The notes beneath the pieces are model-generated. The model did no database searches. It worked only from the letters and a program-made list of their open reading frames with translations, and was not told the DNA's origin. The translations under genes and the position numbers were made by a program. From Chara braunii (lineage: Eukaryota; Streptophyta; Charophyceae; Charales; Characeae), in NCBI GenBank assembly GCA_003427395.1, contig BFEA01000282.1, positions 1,320,976 to 1,360,658 on the forward strand: DNA of 39,683 bases. Reading direction: 5' to 3'. Position 1 is the first letter of the stretch, and the number at the start of each line of letters is the position of its first letter. This document shows positions 20,999-31,159 of this stretch, piece after piece.

Positions 20999-23061
20999 AT
21001 TTCGAAACCCGCAATCCAGAAAATGAATCAATGGAAGAATCAACACACTTCTCTCCTTGGGAGGGCACTGGTTATAAATAATGTGGTGTTAGCATCAATT
21101 TGGTACAAATCAGCAATTTGGGCAATAAGCAAGCCAGGAATCAAACATCTCTTAAAATAACTGCATTTCTCTGGGGAGGAAATCATGAGCTTCAAAAGGT
21201 AATTCCTAGAGTGGCATGGTCTATTCTTATCCAACCTAAGTCCAGAGGAGGATTAGGGATTTTAGACCCCACCCTACAATGTCAAGCTTTGTCCCTTCAG
21301 TGGATAATTGACCTCTTTTTTGGTATAGATAAGTCGTTGCAACCCCTAGCCCTACAACAAATCAGAAAATTGGCTCCAGAAGCTCCACCCGAGGTTCATC
21401 CTCTTACTTGGATAGAAAACCTATTTTGGCATATCCCTCGTCCTTCCGCACAATTGAGAAATGAAGGGGAAAGAGGTGCTACACGTAGAGACCTTACCCT
21501 AGATACTCTATGGGTATCTCTTTTGAAAATATGGAGGAAATTACCATTACCTAACAAACCTAAACCCACACGTTCTGAGGAAATATTAAGACAACCTCTT
21601 TTTGGTAATAGATGGATTACAGATGTTAATAGTTGTGTGTATAATAGCTCCACTCCACCTTGGTCCCAATGGGTAAAGAAAGGGGTCATACGAGTTAAAG
21701 ACATTTGGGATCCACAAAGGAGAAGATGGAAAAATCCAGATCAACTCAAAAAAATAATTACTTACGCCCACAAGTTGGAACAAAATTTGGACTGTATAAC
21801 TAGTTCCATCCCTTTAATATGGGTCAGAGAATTAAGAAATGATGTAAAGTTTCAAGAAGGAGATTTTGTTACAATTACACAAGATCCACAAGATTGGAAG
21901 GTTGGGCAAATCATGAGTTTACTTGAGGAAGGAGCTCTAATAGCTTTATTCAAAACAATAACAAATCATTTACTCATTTCAACATAAAAAAATCAGGTTG
22001 AATTCTTTCCATTCAATGAAATGTTCAGAATCAAAGTAATTTTCATCTCAGCATCCACTGGATGGAGAGCCTTCCAGCCAAAATGCCCTATTGCAGAACT
22101 ACCATTTGATCCGGACGAATGGGTATGGCAGGTGGGTACAAGAAGTAAACCACGTACTTTACAATCGTTAACAGTAAAAGCAACATATCGTCTACTTAGA
22201 CCCAGGGTAGATGTGACATCTATAATAAGGGACTGATGGTCCAAGCATTTGAACATAGATATACAAAGCATCAAAAATATAAAATTCTTTAATCAAATAA
22301 AAAAACGGCCTGCGAAGTTTTCATCCTTACAATGGCAAATAATTCATCGATGTCTTCCAACAAATGATTGGCTTATCAATCGTACCAATCTAGAGCAACG
22401 AGGGCTAGCGCTTCCATGGTGTAAAGCATGTCTATCTGTTTTCCCCAACAAAAGAATCAGAGAAACAATTGAGCATATATTCATCCAATGTCCTGGAACG
22501 GTATTATTATTTAGAAAATGGGATAGTGTGTGGAGAACGCTGACATGAATTGACTGGCCATGGGGTTGGAAAGTCATACTACTAGGACAATGGGAACCAA
22601 AGGATATACAACTTTCAGAATTTCAGAGGAATTTGTTCGAACTTGGTCGAAAAGCCGTTCTATGGACATTATGGTGGTACAAGAGGTGTGTTTACGAAAG
22701 AGAAGATGTAAAACTTGAAGGTATGGAATTTGTTGAACTAATTATTCAATCTGTACAAACAGAAATAAGAGCACACTGGTCAGTAATACGATCAAAGATA
22801 CAACATCTACATCAAAAAGAGGATATAATCGAATATATTCAAAAATTCAATCAAGATTGGCTGGGAGGAAATGAAGGAGGGGGCCTGGGAGAAGTGAAAT
22901 GGTCGGGACAGGGGGGAAATTTAAAACGGGACTTCCTCTTGAGCTTCAAAGACTGGTTTTCGCTTCCTCCAGAAACCACACTCAGATCTCCAGAATTTTT
23001 TCCAGATCCCTTCCCCCCGTCAGAATTAGCAATGGTGGATTCACAATGGTATCCTCAATAA
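20999..23061 (+). pseudogene. LINE ORF2, thumb and C-terminal zinc finger
   Basis: RT thumb sequence (SLLGRALVINNVVLASIWY) continues in the RT frame. A one-base shift occurs near 21157 and the rest runs in a single frame (TAFLWGG, RGGLGILDP). TAA 21985, TGA 22234 and TGA 22546 interrupt. LQWQIIHRCLPTNDWLINR, CKACLSV and ETIEHIFIQCP (22342-22496) form the zf-RVT finger (C-x2-C ... H-x4-C) of plant LINEs. The final stop is TAA 23059-23061. Confidence 0.88.
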
Positions 23062-23349
23062 AATATGAATGCAACATATGGAAAAATTGTCTAAAGTGTT
23101 GGGCTAGTTTTTGGACTATTTACAGGAGATAATAATTTTTTTGCTAGATTTAGTAATGGTATCTGACGGCCTGGTTTGGCTGAAGAGGCAATTTTTATCT
23201 CTGCATATTTCTATAAAGAAACAAAGGCTATGTAAAAGGGACGCTGGACCCGGTTTCCAGCAGGTGACGCTCCCCACCAATAGATGGAGTCCCCACCCAG
23301 GTGTTAGTGTTGTCTGCTCTAATCATCAACACTAACATTGGTAGGGTTT

Positions 23350-23398
<49 letters not shown>

Positions 23399-23411
23399 CC
23401 AAAATTCAAAA

Positions 23412-23447
<36 letters not shown>

Positions 23448-23457
23448 AAAAAAAAGG
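23062..23457 (+). other. LINE 3' UTR and double poly(A)
   Basis: About 290 nt of untranslated sequence precede an uninterrupted A-run (23353-23396). A short spacer (CCCC plus an AT-rich linker) and a second A-rich run (23417-23457, broken by one G) follow. A poly(A) end is expected for a LINE made by target-primed reverse transcription. The second tract could be a duplicated tail or slippage. Confidence 0.85.
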
Positions 23458-24275
23458 ACCCTGAATTCCACAATTCACTACACAGTATAAATCGCAATAT
23501 TATAAAGCAGTCACAGATGAAATATGAGTCAGACAGGGTTAGTAGAAGTTAACGAAGATAGCTAGGGGAAGTTGGATATGGTTGTCCCACAGTCTGAATT
23601 TCGATTTTCAATTGCACACTGACAGGCAGACCAAATTTCGCTATTCTAAAAATAGCCCCGGAATCGCCACACAGAATGGAGTAAGGAACACACTTACTTC
23701 AGGGTCAACTCTAAGGAAGATGCACAAAACCTTGGCTATGGCTGATTGAACAACCCCATCTCGCGAGTTTCATCTCCTGACAGTATCCAGTGTTGCCACG
23801 TAACAAATTGCCTGAAACTTGGTGATCCAGTAGATTACCCTGAGGCACTTCACCCCCAACTGACAGAGTCAAAGAATTCAGACTCCCAGGTGCCAATAAC
23901 TGAGAAAGTCATTGCAGCGCCACATCACCCTGTACTGCGCTGCTTAGAAATTGGGGATCCTGACCCAATTCCAAAATCGCAACCTCCTGGGATCACTTCC
24001 TTGCCAATCACAAGCCTCCAGATGAATCACCAGGCTAAAAATAGCCTCTCAGAGCCTCTCAGGCCTCTGAGCACCAATCGTTAACCACTCCTGCACAACC
24101 CTAGTCAGGAGTGAGTCACCCTCTGTCCAATTCTTCTGGCCACACACTCACAGCCACCGCCCTTACTAACAACAGCCCTGAAGATGATGAAACGCCATGA
24201 GACTCAACTTCAATATCTCGCCAGATGATGATGGGTGCTCCAACTCATCAACCGCTCCAGAGTCTGGATCCAATA
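23458..24275 (-). other. Gypsy-2 leader, proximal part
   Basis: Untranslated leader next to the primer-binding site. It contains scattered GCGCCA and GCGCTGC segments like those in the LTR. No gene is recognised. Confidence 0.6.
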
Positions 24276-24287
24276 GCTCCGATACCA
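24276..24287 (-). other. Gypsy-2 primer-binding site (tRNA-iMet type)
   Basis: On the minus strand TGGTATCGGAGC begins two bases after the end of the 5' LTR (...AACA, then GT). It matches 11 of 12 positions of the TGGTATCAGAGC complement of plant initiator tRNA-Met, the usual primer for Ty3/gypsy elements. Confidence 0.85.
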
Positions 24288-24618
24288 ACTGTTATGATTC
24301 TGGTTGTTTGCTGTCTTAAGACCAACACTCACTTACATAGACTTCCAAGTATGCCCATACATACACAAAAGTAAGGGGAGTGGATAGGAGTATCACACCG
24401 CACAGGGAGAGATAAACATAGCGGAAGACTTGACCATGCGATATGACAGGGTACAATGAAAGTGCAATTCACTCCGCTCAATCCTCATAACTAGTCATAA
24501 AGAAAAGCCGAGCAGATCACTTCCAGGACACCATGAAACGATGATAGTCCAAACCCAGTTACACACTGTTTATAAAACTCAGAGTCTCGAATTGTTAGGA
24601 TAACCTCAGTACTACAGT

Positions 24619-24642
24619 GCGCTGCTCAGAAATGAGCAGCGC
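24619..24642. repeat. Perfect 10-bp hairpin with GAAA loop, only in right LTR
   Basis: GCGCTGCTCA, loop GAAA, TGAGCAGCGC. It lies in a block absent from the other LTR. A related but imperfect GCGCTGCTTAGAAAT occurs in the leader near 23937-23951. Confidence 0.9.
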
Positions 24643-24952
24643 TTCACTCCCCAACCCTGATTAGCCACCCGTAACACCCCTGAGCCCCTGAAACATCAAG
24701 CGCCACCCAGATACGGCCTCCAAAGGGAAGCGCCACCTTGAATCAAGCCTCTGAGGCCAAACGCCACTCAGAGGATGAAGAAGAAGACCAGCGCCATAGT
24801 ATCTGATGATGGCGAAGTGTCGGAAGACTTCCTGGGTGGAAGTCTGCAGCAGCGCCACCAAACCCTGACAAGATGACCTCTGAGGAAGAAGCTGCAACTA
24901 TGGCTGCAGCGGCACACCCTGGAACCCCACTCCGGAGGAGGGTCCAGCAGGG

Positions 24953-25026
24953 CAGACACGCGGTTAATGGAAGGCCCAAAATTCGGGGTTTTTCGCCGCA
25001 TCACACCACACATTAACCACGAGTGC
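24953..25026. repeat. About 74-bp block unique to the right LTR, with 8-bp inverted repeats
   Basis: GGTTAATG (24962-24969) and CATTAACC (25011-25018) are perfect inverted repeats near the ends of the extra block. The left LTR has GGGCGCCAACTTC where the right has this block plus CCAACTTC. A tiny MITE-like insertion is possible; so is a deletion in the left copy. Confidence 0.7.
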
Positions 25027-25628
25027 ACCAACTTCTCTCGCCTCCAGCAGACCTCAATAGCACAGACCTTTGTTAGCCCCTACGTGCTGGCAGAGTACAG
25101 CGCAGGTCCCGGCTATGGCCGGCGCTCCGAAGGTTTGGCAATGCCTGTGTCCTTCCACGTTTAGCCGTCACCACTTCCGGTTCACGCGCGTAGCGCAACA
25201 GCGATGTACTCGGTACCAACTGCCCAAAGCCCTGAACCGATGTCCCCATCCTATCTGTAGACTAACCTAGCCTAGATGCGACCTAGACCGGACTGACTGA
25301 CCGACCGGTACAGTTTCTGTTTCGGCCTCTCGGCCTCTACCGGACCCGGCTATAGGCTATAGGACCATCTATCAGAATAGGCCCTTAGGGCTTGTCTGTC
25401 CTAGGGGTAGCCCGGGCCTGCTATTCGCAGTTAGGGTAGGCTGTAGGGAATTCTGTTAGTACAGGGCCTGTATTTTCCCGAATTTGCTGATATGTCCCTC
25501 ACGAATTTCCCTCACAGGTAGGTCTCTCGGTTAGCCCTCAGCCAAACAAAATTACAAATCTATCCTACCTATAGTACAGCCTCGACAGAGAGAGGCTACA
25601 GGCGACCAGAAAACAGCAAGTCATTGCA

Positions 25629-25860
25629 GATGGATGGATGGAAAGATGATGAAGGGATGGACGGACAAACGGAGGCATGGAGGGAGGGATGGACAAACGG
25701 AGGGAGGAACAGACTGAGGGGCAGGTGGATGGACGGATGGATGGATGGATGGGGTCTTACCGAGGGATGGGCTAACAGTGGAATGGAGTGATGGAGTGAT
25801 GAAGGCAGAGGGACAAACGGATGGAAACAGGGATGGAATGGTCAACGGAAGAAGAAGGAT
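25629..25860. repeat. Purine-rich GGAT/GGA minisatellite, right part
   Basis: Continues the sequence type of 9612-10013: GGATGGAT-rich on the plus strand, with clear GGAT runs at 25731-25752. It is the other half of the array split by Gypsy-2. Confidence 0.8.
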
Positions 25861-27240
25861 AGGGGTTTGAGGGAAGGAGGATGGGTAAGAAACATTGGGG
25901 AACTTCGGTTAAAAAAAGGAGCAGTTCCGAAGCTAATGGAGAGGACGGCGGAAGAAGCGGGGCACGAGGGATGAGAGAAGAGGAGGAGAAGGAGGCGGGA
26001 GGACGATTACTTCATGGACAAACCATAGGAGTGGATAAAGAATGGCAGGGAGAAGATGAGGGAGGAAAGGAGGGCAGAACAGGAGGGAGGAGCAGCAGCG
26101 GGGAGGAGTGGTGAGTATCGTGCAGATTAGTTTCTTTTGTTTTCCTGCTTGTGAAACAGACTGTCCAAGCTGACATAGAGGAGGGGAATGCAATCGGAGT
26201 AGTGCCCCTTACAAATTGATCATGGCAAAAAAATCCACGAAGGGGAGAGTAAAAGAAGGCTTAGGAGATTAAGATGATGGATGAGAGGATGGAAGATGAC
26301 GTGGAGATCAATGAGGGAGGGAGGGAAGAAGGGTTAGCAACGTTCCCCTTGGCAAACACATGATGAAATCTTATGACGATCAGGCGGAAGTAGAGGGGTT
26401 TGAGGGGAGGAGGATGAGGAGAAACAGTCTCTGCCCCAGATCTTCGTGAGGTTTCATTATCTGTTTGCCAAGATGGAATGGTTGCCACTTACAAATTGAT
26501 CATGGTAACAAGGTACACACGGGAGAATGAAAGAAGGGAGTGAAGATGATGAATGGGAGGGTGGAAGATGAGAGTGTGATGAATGAGGGATGGAGGGAAG
26601 AGGAGCACTAGTAGGAAGGGGAAACAACGATGCCCCTTGGATGAAATCTCACGAAGATCATGCCGAAGAAGAGGGATTGGGGTTGAGGGAAGGGGGATGA
26701 GGAGAAATGGCTTGTTCTTGTCCCTGATCTTTGTGAGATTTCGTCATTTGTTTACCAAGGGGGAATGAGTGCCCCTTCAATCATGGCGACAACGTTACAA
26801 ATGCGAGAGTGGAAGAAGGAAGTAAAGATGATGAATGAGATGATGGAAGTCGTTGGAAGATGAGGGGGAGATGAATGAGGGAGGGAGGAAAGAAGAGCAG
26901 CAATGGGAAGGGGTAACAAAATTCCCCTTGACAAACAGATTATGAAATTCGATGGCAGAAGACGAGGGGATGAGGTTGAGAGGAGGAGGAGGAGGAGAAA
27001 CAACTTTTTCTTGCCCCTGATCTTTGTGAGATTTCATCGTCTATTTCAAGAGGGAGACTCGGGAGAGTGAAAAAAGGGAATGAAGATGATGAATGAGAGG
27101 ATGGAAGATGAGGGGGAGATGAATAAGGGAGGGAGGAAAAAAGGGTCGCGGTGAGAAGGGGTAGGAAGTGTGGGAAGGGGTGGGAAGGGGTGGGAAGGGG
27201 TAAGAACATTCCCCCTCGGGAAACAGATGTTGAAATCTCT
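25861..27240. repeat. Degenerate satellite, about 260-280 bp unit
   Basis: The landmark AAGATGATG(A/G)ATG recurs at 26271, 26543, 26825 and 27083 (spacings 272, 282, 258). Each unit also has a TTCCCCTT(G)G...AAACA segment, a GATCTTYGTGAGRTTTC segment and a GGGAGGGAGG segment. ACAAATTGATCATGG occurs at about 26211 and 26489. An older, more diverged unit probably precedes (25861-26200). Long minus-strand frames here are Pro/Ser/His/Leu repeats without a recognisable protein. Confidence 0.8.
27171..27200 (+). repeat. G-rich 10-mer repeat, possible G-quadruplex
   Basis: Three exact copies of TGGGAAGGGG follow each other. The six G-runs of three or four, with short spacers, fit a G-quadruplex pattern. 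It sits at the end of the satellite. Confidence 0.8.
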
Positions 27241-28090
27241 GCAGTGAACCTCGCAATTCCAAACCAACTCGAGCATGCAAGGTGAGAGCATTCACAGGAA
27301 GTTCACGCAGCACCAGAGAGATGACAAATGAACCAGTGCCAGATATGTTCCCACTGAAAATATGAGAAGTTTACAATTTGCGAGTTCAAGTGACCAGCGG
27401 CAGTTGCCGCAACTTAACACTGCAATCCCGACTCAGGTATGTACTCAGCTCCTCCTTCCTGGCTTTCCTCTCTGCCCCTCTCTCTGTCTCTTCTCTCACT
27501 CGCTTTCAAGTCTTCGTCCTCTTGACCTCACTGCGCTGAAGCTCTCCCTCTTGCTCTCTCCCTCGAGGATCTGCCCTGAATACAACTGTGGTGTATTCCA
27601 TGAACCTCCGCGGGTATGGCCGCCTCCTTCCTTCTCCCTATCTGTGCTAACCAGATGTCTCCTTCCTCGCTGGGCACTTGCTCCTCTCCTGGTGCCCTCT
27701 TCCATCCATGTCGCACTGTTGCACAAGTAACCCTAAGTACTTCCGCAATTCACACATGAATAGTTGATCCTTCCTGCTGATACTGCTGGGTTTTATAGTT
27801 GCTGACCCGCCTTCCAGACATCTTCTGTTGGTTATGAGTCGACCCTCTTGCCTTTGTTCCCTGCTTCTGGAAACTCACGGATTCTTCTTGGGTTTGGTTG
27901 CTTGCGTGAATCAACTGACACCTAGCCTAATGGCCCTGGTAATCATGTCTGAAGTTGTGATGCCTCCTAAAGACAAACTTTTCAACCCATAACTGTTATC
28001 TCCGAAGGACTTCCTACCACGAACTACTTAACTAGCTCATGGTCTACGTCTACATCTACATCTACAATAATATAAAAACCGCTAGCGTCA
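27241..28090. other. Non-coding stretch, C/T-rich
   Basis: No gene is recognised. 27440-27730 is pyrimidine-rich and open on both strands, but its Leu/Ser/Pro-rich reading matches nothing I know. A small TCTACA repeat lies at 28039-28064. Confidence 0.45.
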
Positions 28091-28209
28091 TATCACACAG
28101 CCTAGATTGCGGGCCAATCACCACCCGCGGACGGCCCATCTTTTCTCATCGGCCTGCGATCTGGGCCGACCGCGGGTGGTGATCGGCCCGCAATCTAGGC
28201 TGTGTGATA
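28091..28209. repeat. Large hairpin: 48-nt arms, 23-nt loop
   Basis: Arms 28091-28138 and 28162-28209 pair at 46 of 48 positions; the mismatches are single bases. The loop is 28139-28161. The arms are GC-rich and contain no simple repeat. It could be the fused ends of a transposon, a short inverted duplication, or a hairpin-RNA source. Confidence 0.93.
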
Positions 28210-28271
28210 CCGGTTCGTAGCGGAAGTGGCGCGTGGCCTGAAACGGCCTGCCCAAACAACCCTTCCGCCTT

Positions 28272-28362
28272 TTCTTTTTTTTCGGGGGGGGGGGCGTTTT
28301 TTCATTTTTTTTTTCATTTTTTTTTTCGTTTTTTTTTTTGTTTTTTTTTTGGTTTTTTTTTT
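28272..28362. repeat. G11 run and interrupted poly-T
   Basis: A G11 homopolymer (28284-28294) is followed by blocks of 7-11 T separated by single C, G or CA. All ORFs across it read as Phe- or Lys-runs and are artefacts of composition. Confidence 0.9.
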
Positions 28363-28585
28363 CCGGTTGTTTTTCGCTGTTTTGCTTTGGTCCAGCCCGC
28401 CTGACCGCCACTTCTGAACGCTCGCCCCGTGCCCCGCCCTGAAATCGCCCGCCCAGTTTTTCATTGGCGGGCTGCATATCCGCCCGCCATTCGAAGGGGC
28501 AGGCTTCTGAATCGTCCACTCGGGCGCTCTACCACTACGGGACGCTACAGCACGCTACGACACTTGACTTCTCCCTCCTGCCTTA

Positions 28586-28588
<3 letters not shown>

Positions 28589-28648
<60 letters not shown>
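28589..28648. repeat. (CT)30 microsatellite
   Basis: Thirty uninterrupted CT units. Confidence 0.97.
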
Positions 28649-28653
<5 letters not shown>

Positions 28654-28769
28654 GGACTGTGCTCTCCTTTCGTGTTCGGTGTTTGACTTGAACTCGGTTG
28701 AATGGTGCTCTCTCTCTCGCTCTTTGGCCTCCTCCCTTCACCATAGCTCTTTCTCTTCGCTGCAGCGTG

Positions 28770-29394
28770 GATTCGTGCTCGGCCGTTAGTTCTACGTGCG
28801 CGCGTGCCCTACGTGCATGATCAGTGCTCTATACCGTGGATTTGTGCTTGGTCGTCAGTGCTACGTGCGCGTGTGCTCATCGTGGATCCGTGCTTTTGTA
28901 TTATGATGCTCTATGTGCTCTACGTGCATGATCAGTGCTCTACATCGTGGATCCGTGCTTGTGCATTTTGGTGCTCTACGTGCATGATCAATGCTCTACT
29001 TCGTGGATCCGTGCTTTTGTATTTTGGTGCTCTACGTGCATGCTCAGTGGTCTACATCGTGGATCCGTGCTTTTGTATTTTCGTGCTCTACGTTCTCTNN
29101 NNNNNNNNNNNNNNNNNNNNNNNNNNNNNNNNNNNNNNNNNNNNNNNNNNNNNNNNNNNNNNNNNNNNNNNNNNNNNNNNNNNNNNNNNNNNNNNNNNNN
29201 NNNNNNNNNNNNNNNNNNNNNNNNNNNNNNNNNTGGATCCGTGCTTTTGTATTTCGGTGGTCTACGTGCATGATCAGTGCTCTACATCATGGATCCGTGC
29301 TTTTGTATTTTGGTGCTCTACGTGCATGTTCAGTGGTCTATATCGTGGATCCGTGCTTTTTTATTTTGGTGCTCTACGTGCATGATCAGTGCTC

Positions 29395-29397
<3 letters not shown>
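28770..29397. repeat. 56-bp satellite with a 135-N gap
   Basis: The landmark CGTGGATCCGTGCTT recurs every 56 bp at 28946, 29002 and 29058, then, after the gap (29099-29233), at about 29232, 29288 and 29344. Earlier copies near 28834 and 28881 are diverged and irregular. Because 56 is not a multiple of three, long open frames in all three phases repeat the same Met-Ile-Ser-Ala-type reading. This is not a protein gene. Confidence 0.93.
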
Positions 29398-29444
<47 letters not shown>

Positions 29445-29640
29445 CACCATCACCATCCCGCCTCCCTCGGCCGGTCCTCCATTTCTGCCTGGACCCTCTC
29501 TCCTCCCTCCCTCCCTCGGCCTGTCCTCCAGTCCTGCCTTGACCCTCTCGCCTCCCTCCCTCACCGTGCCCCATCGGCCCTCTCTTCTTCCTCCCTTTCT
29601 CCTTCCTTCTTCCCTCCCTCGTCTTTTCCATTGTCGAGCG
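29398..29640. repeat. (GA)n and C/T-rich low complexity
   Basis: (AG)n runs from 29398 to 29443 with one interruption. CCTCCCTC-type low-complexity sequence follows to about 29630. Confidence 0.85.
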
Positions 29641-31000
29641 CATCGGTCCGGCACCGCACAAGGCAACGCGGGACCCTCCCGGTCGCGTCACGCAGGTGTT
29701 GGTCTGAATCCTCGTCGTGAATATACATGGAGCTTCCGCAAGCCGCTCCGGCGGAGTGCGCTAGCCATACCTCTCACGAACCCCTACGACAGGATAGGGC
29801 TTACGCGAGGCACGACTTACCTCCACCTTGCGGGAGCTGTCACCTCCCTTCAGTGGGCGTATCCCCGCCAAGCTACCAGTCCACAGTACGGAACTTGATC
29901 GGCTGCAATCGCAGAGGTGGACCAGCCGAGGGCGTTCCTCGTTCGTTATAGCATAGGGGGTACGCGCGGTATTACGCCTCTATGGAACCCGCACGCGAAC
30001 CGACATCTTGGGGGGCTGAGGTCCCAAGCGCGACTGGTCGCCGATCGACTAGGACGTCCCACACGCCACACGCACACCACTATAAAGAACATAAAAATAA
30101 AACGCACGCACACACACACATATACATATACTTAACGACGCTGAACAAACAACGCGACAACACTCCTAGTCCCTTAGTAGTCATCCCATAACTCTCCGAT
30201 GCGGAAATCGGATAAGCAACGCGCGCGAGACTTAGTATAAAACCGCGCGGACGCAGGGTCAACTCATATCGACTCGCAATGCAAGCATACGCAAGCAGTC
30301 GCAATGGTGGCGTACTATGTAGTACCCATACTCATGCGGTCCTCGTTAATCTCAAGGGTCGCATTCGACACTCAAGTGTCGACTGACACGCGCCTTGAGG
30401 GATTGATCTCTCGACGTTGGACAATCGCTAAGTGCGGTTGAAAACCACACCTTCGTCTGCACCCTGCGGAGAGTGTGTGTGGCAATCGTCTCTTATTGCC
30501 TCGGAGACCAGCTCCATCATCCAGGGTCTGGAAAGAAGTCAAGGGGTTTGACTTTCACGGCTGCCACGGACTACAACGTCCAACTATAAAAATTAATAAG
30601 CAAAATCAATCAGTAAACAAGTAAACACCCAACACTCATATATCAAATCAGAACTCGAGATAAAATAAGAGAAGGGGGAAACATAAACCCATCAGGTATG
30701 CAGATCGTGCGACACATGGTTGTCATTCTCACTACCTCCAAAGTATGGCCTATATACCACGCTCCAAAATGCTAACCTGGATAAAACACAGGCACACACA
30801 ATAGCCACATTGCCATACACCAATGTGGTCAACTTTACTGTTCACTGTAACTCACACCGTGCCTCACACACTCAAGCCTCAGTCATAGTTCAACTTTTCA
30901 TGAATCTCATAGATTCTTTATAAAGGCCATTAAAAGAAGTCTGGTTAAAACCCTCAAAGAAACATATCAAATCCCAGGGCTAAGACAATCAAGCCGAGGT
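29641..31000. other. Non-coding stretch, nothing recognised
   Basis: No protein family is seen. A perfect 18-bp palindrome lies at 30365-30382 (TCGACACT, CA, AGTGTCGA) and a short CA/TA run at 30104-30131. I compared it with small-subunit rRNA by eye and did not find a convincing match. Confidence 0.45.
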
Positions 31001-31056
31001 ACAGGTGTAAGCAAAGTTGTGTCATGAGCCAACGAGTCGGCGATCAACCAACCGAT

Positions 31057-31159
31057 CTGTTATCAGTGATAACAGAAAATGATCCTCGTAGGATCAAGCT
31101 GAAACTAGTCCGGATCCTTGATCGAATGTCCAAAGAAGACCTGTATCATACGACAGGTC
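31057..31159. repeat. Cluster of three perfect hairpins
   Basis: 31057-31075: 9-bp arms CTGTTATCA and TGATAACAG around a single G. 31081-31095: GATCCT, CGT, AGGATC. 31138-31159: GACCTGT, 8-nt loop, ACAGGTC. They lie just upstream of and into the 211-bp repeat. Confidence 0.9.

Larger units (their letters stand above)
16377..23457 (+). mobile_element. L1-like LINE nested in the Gypsy-2 leader
   Basis: Two consecutive ORFs (ORF1, then endonuclease plus reverse transcriptase plus a C-terminal zinc finger) and a 3' poly(A) mark a non-LTR retrotransposon of the plant L1 type. Orientation is opposite to Gypsy-2. The 5' end is uncertain: ORF1 is open back to 16377, with no ATG near the start of its conserved sequence, so a 5' truncation is likely. 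I looked for target duplications around the ends and found none convincing. It is inactive, with more than ten stops and at least three frameshifts. Confidence 0.9.
10014..25628 (-). mobile_element. Gypsy-2: chromovirus-type LTR retrotransposon with a nested LINE
   Basis: Two LTRs (10014-11178 and 24290-25628), both TG...CA, bound the element. The primer-binding site lies inside the right LTR and the polypurine tract inside the left one, so it is transcribed right to left. Gag, protease, RT, RNase H, integrase, GPY/F and chromodomain follow in that order. GATG flanks both ends (10010-10013 and 25629-25632), a 4-bp target duplication, though the GGAT-repeat target makes this call less certain. 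About 7 kb of its length is a LINE inserted in the leader. LTR divergence and stops show it is old. Confidence 0.9.
24290..25628 (-). repeat. Gypsy-2 LTR, right (5' LTR), 1339 bp
   Basis: Colinear with 10014-11178, with the same TGTTATGATT and TCATTGCA ends (plus orientation). It has three extra blocks: about 24300-24338, about 24582-24653 and about 24953-25026. The last two contain perfect inverted repeats. Multiple point differences between the LTRs indicate an old insertion. Confidence 0.9.

Noticed and set aside
18513-23061. TGA as a sense codon in the LINE
   Set aside because: TAA and TAG stops and at least two frameshifts occur in the same ORF, so decay explains the TGAs without a code change.
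23228-23552. Lys-rich or Phe-rich ORFs
   Set aside because: They are translations of the LINE poly(A) tracts.
26752-27313. Minus-strand Pro/Ser/Leu/His-rich frames
   Set aside because: Composition of the purine-rich satellite; frames are unrelated between repeat units.
28804-29542. Long frames encoding a repeated Cys/Ser/Ile-rich sequence
   Set aside because: The 56-bp satellite gives the same reading in every frame, the gap supplies unknown residues, and no start or domain supports a gene.
29700-30050. Possible small-subunit rRNA 3' end on the minus strand (AACGAGGAA, AAGTCGT)
   Set aside because: Only short isolated matches. The universal CACCGCCCGTC-type segment is absent and the spacing is wrong.
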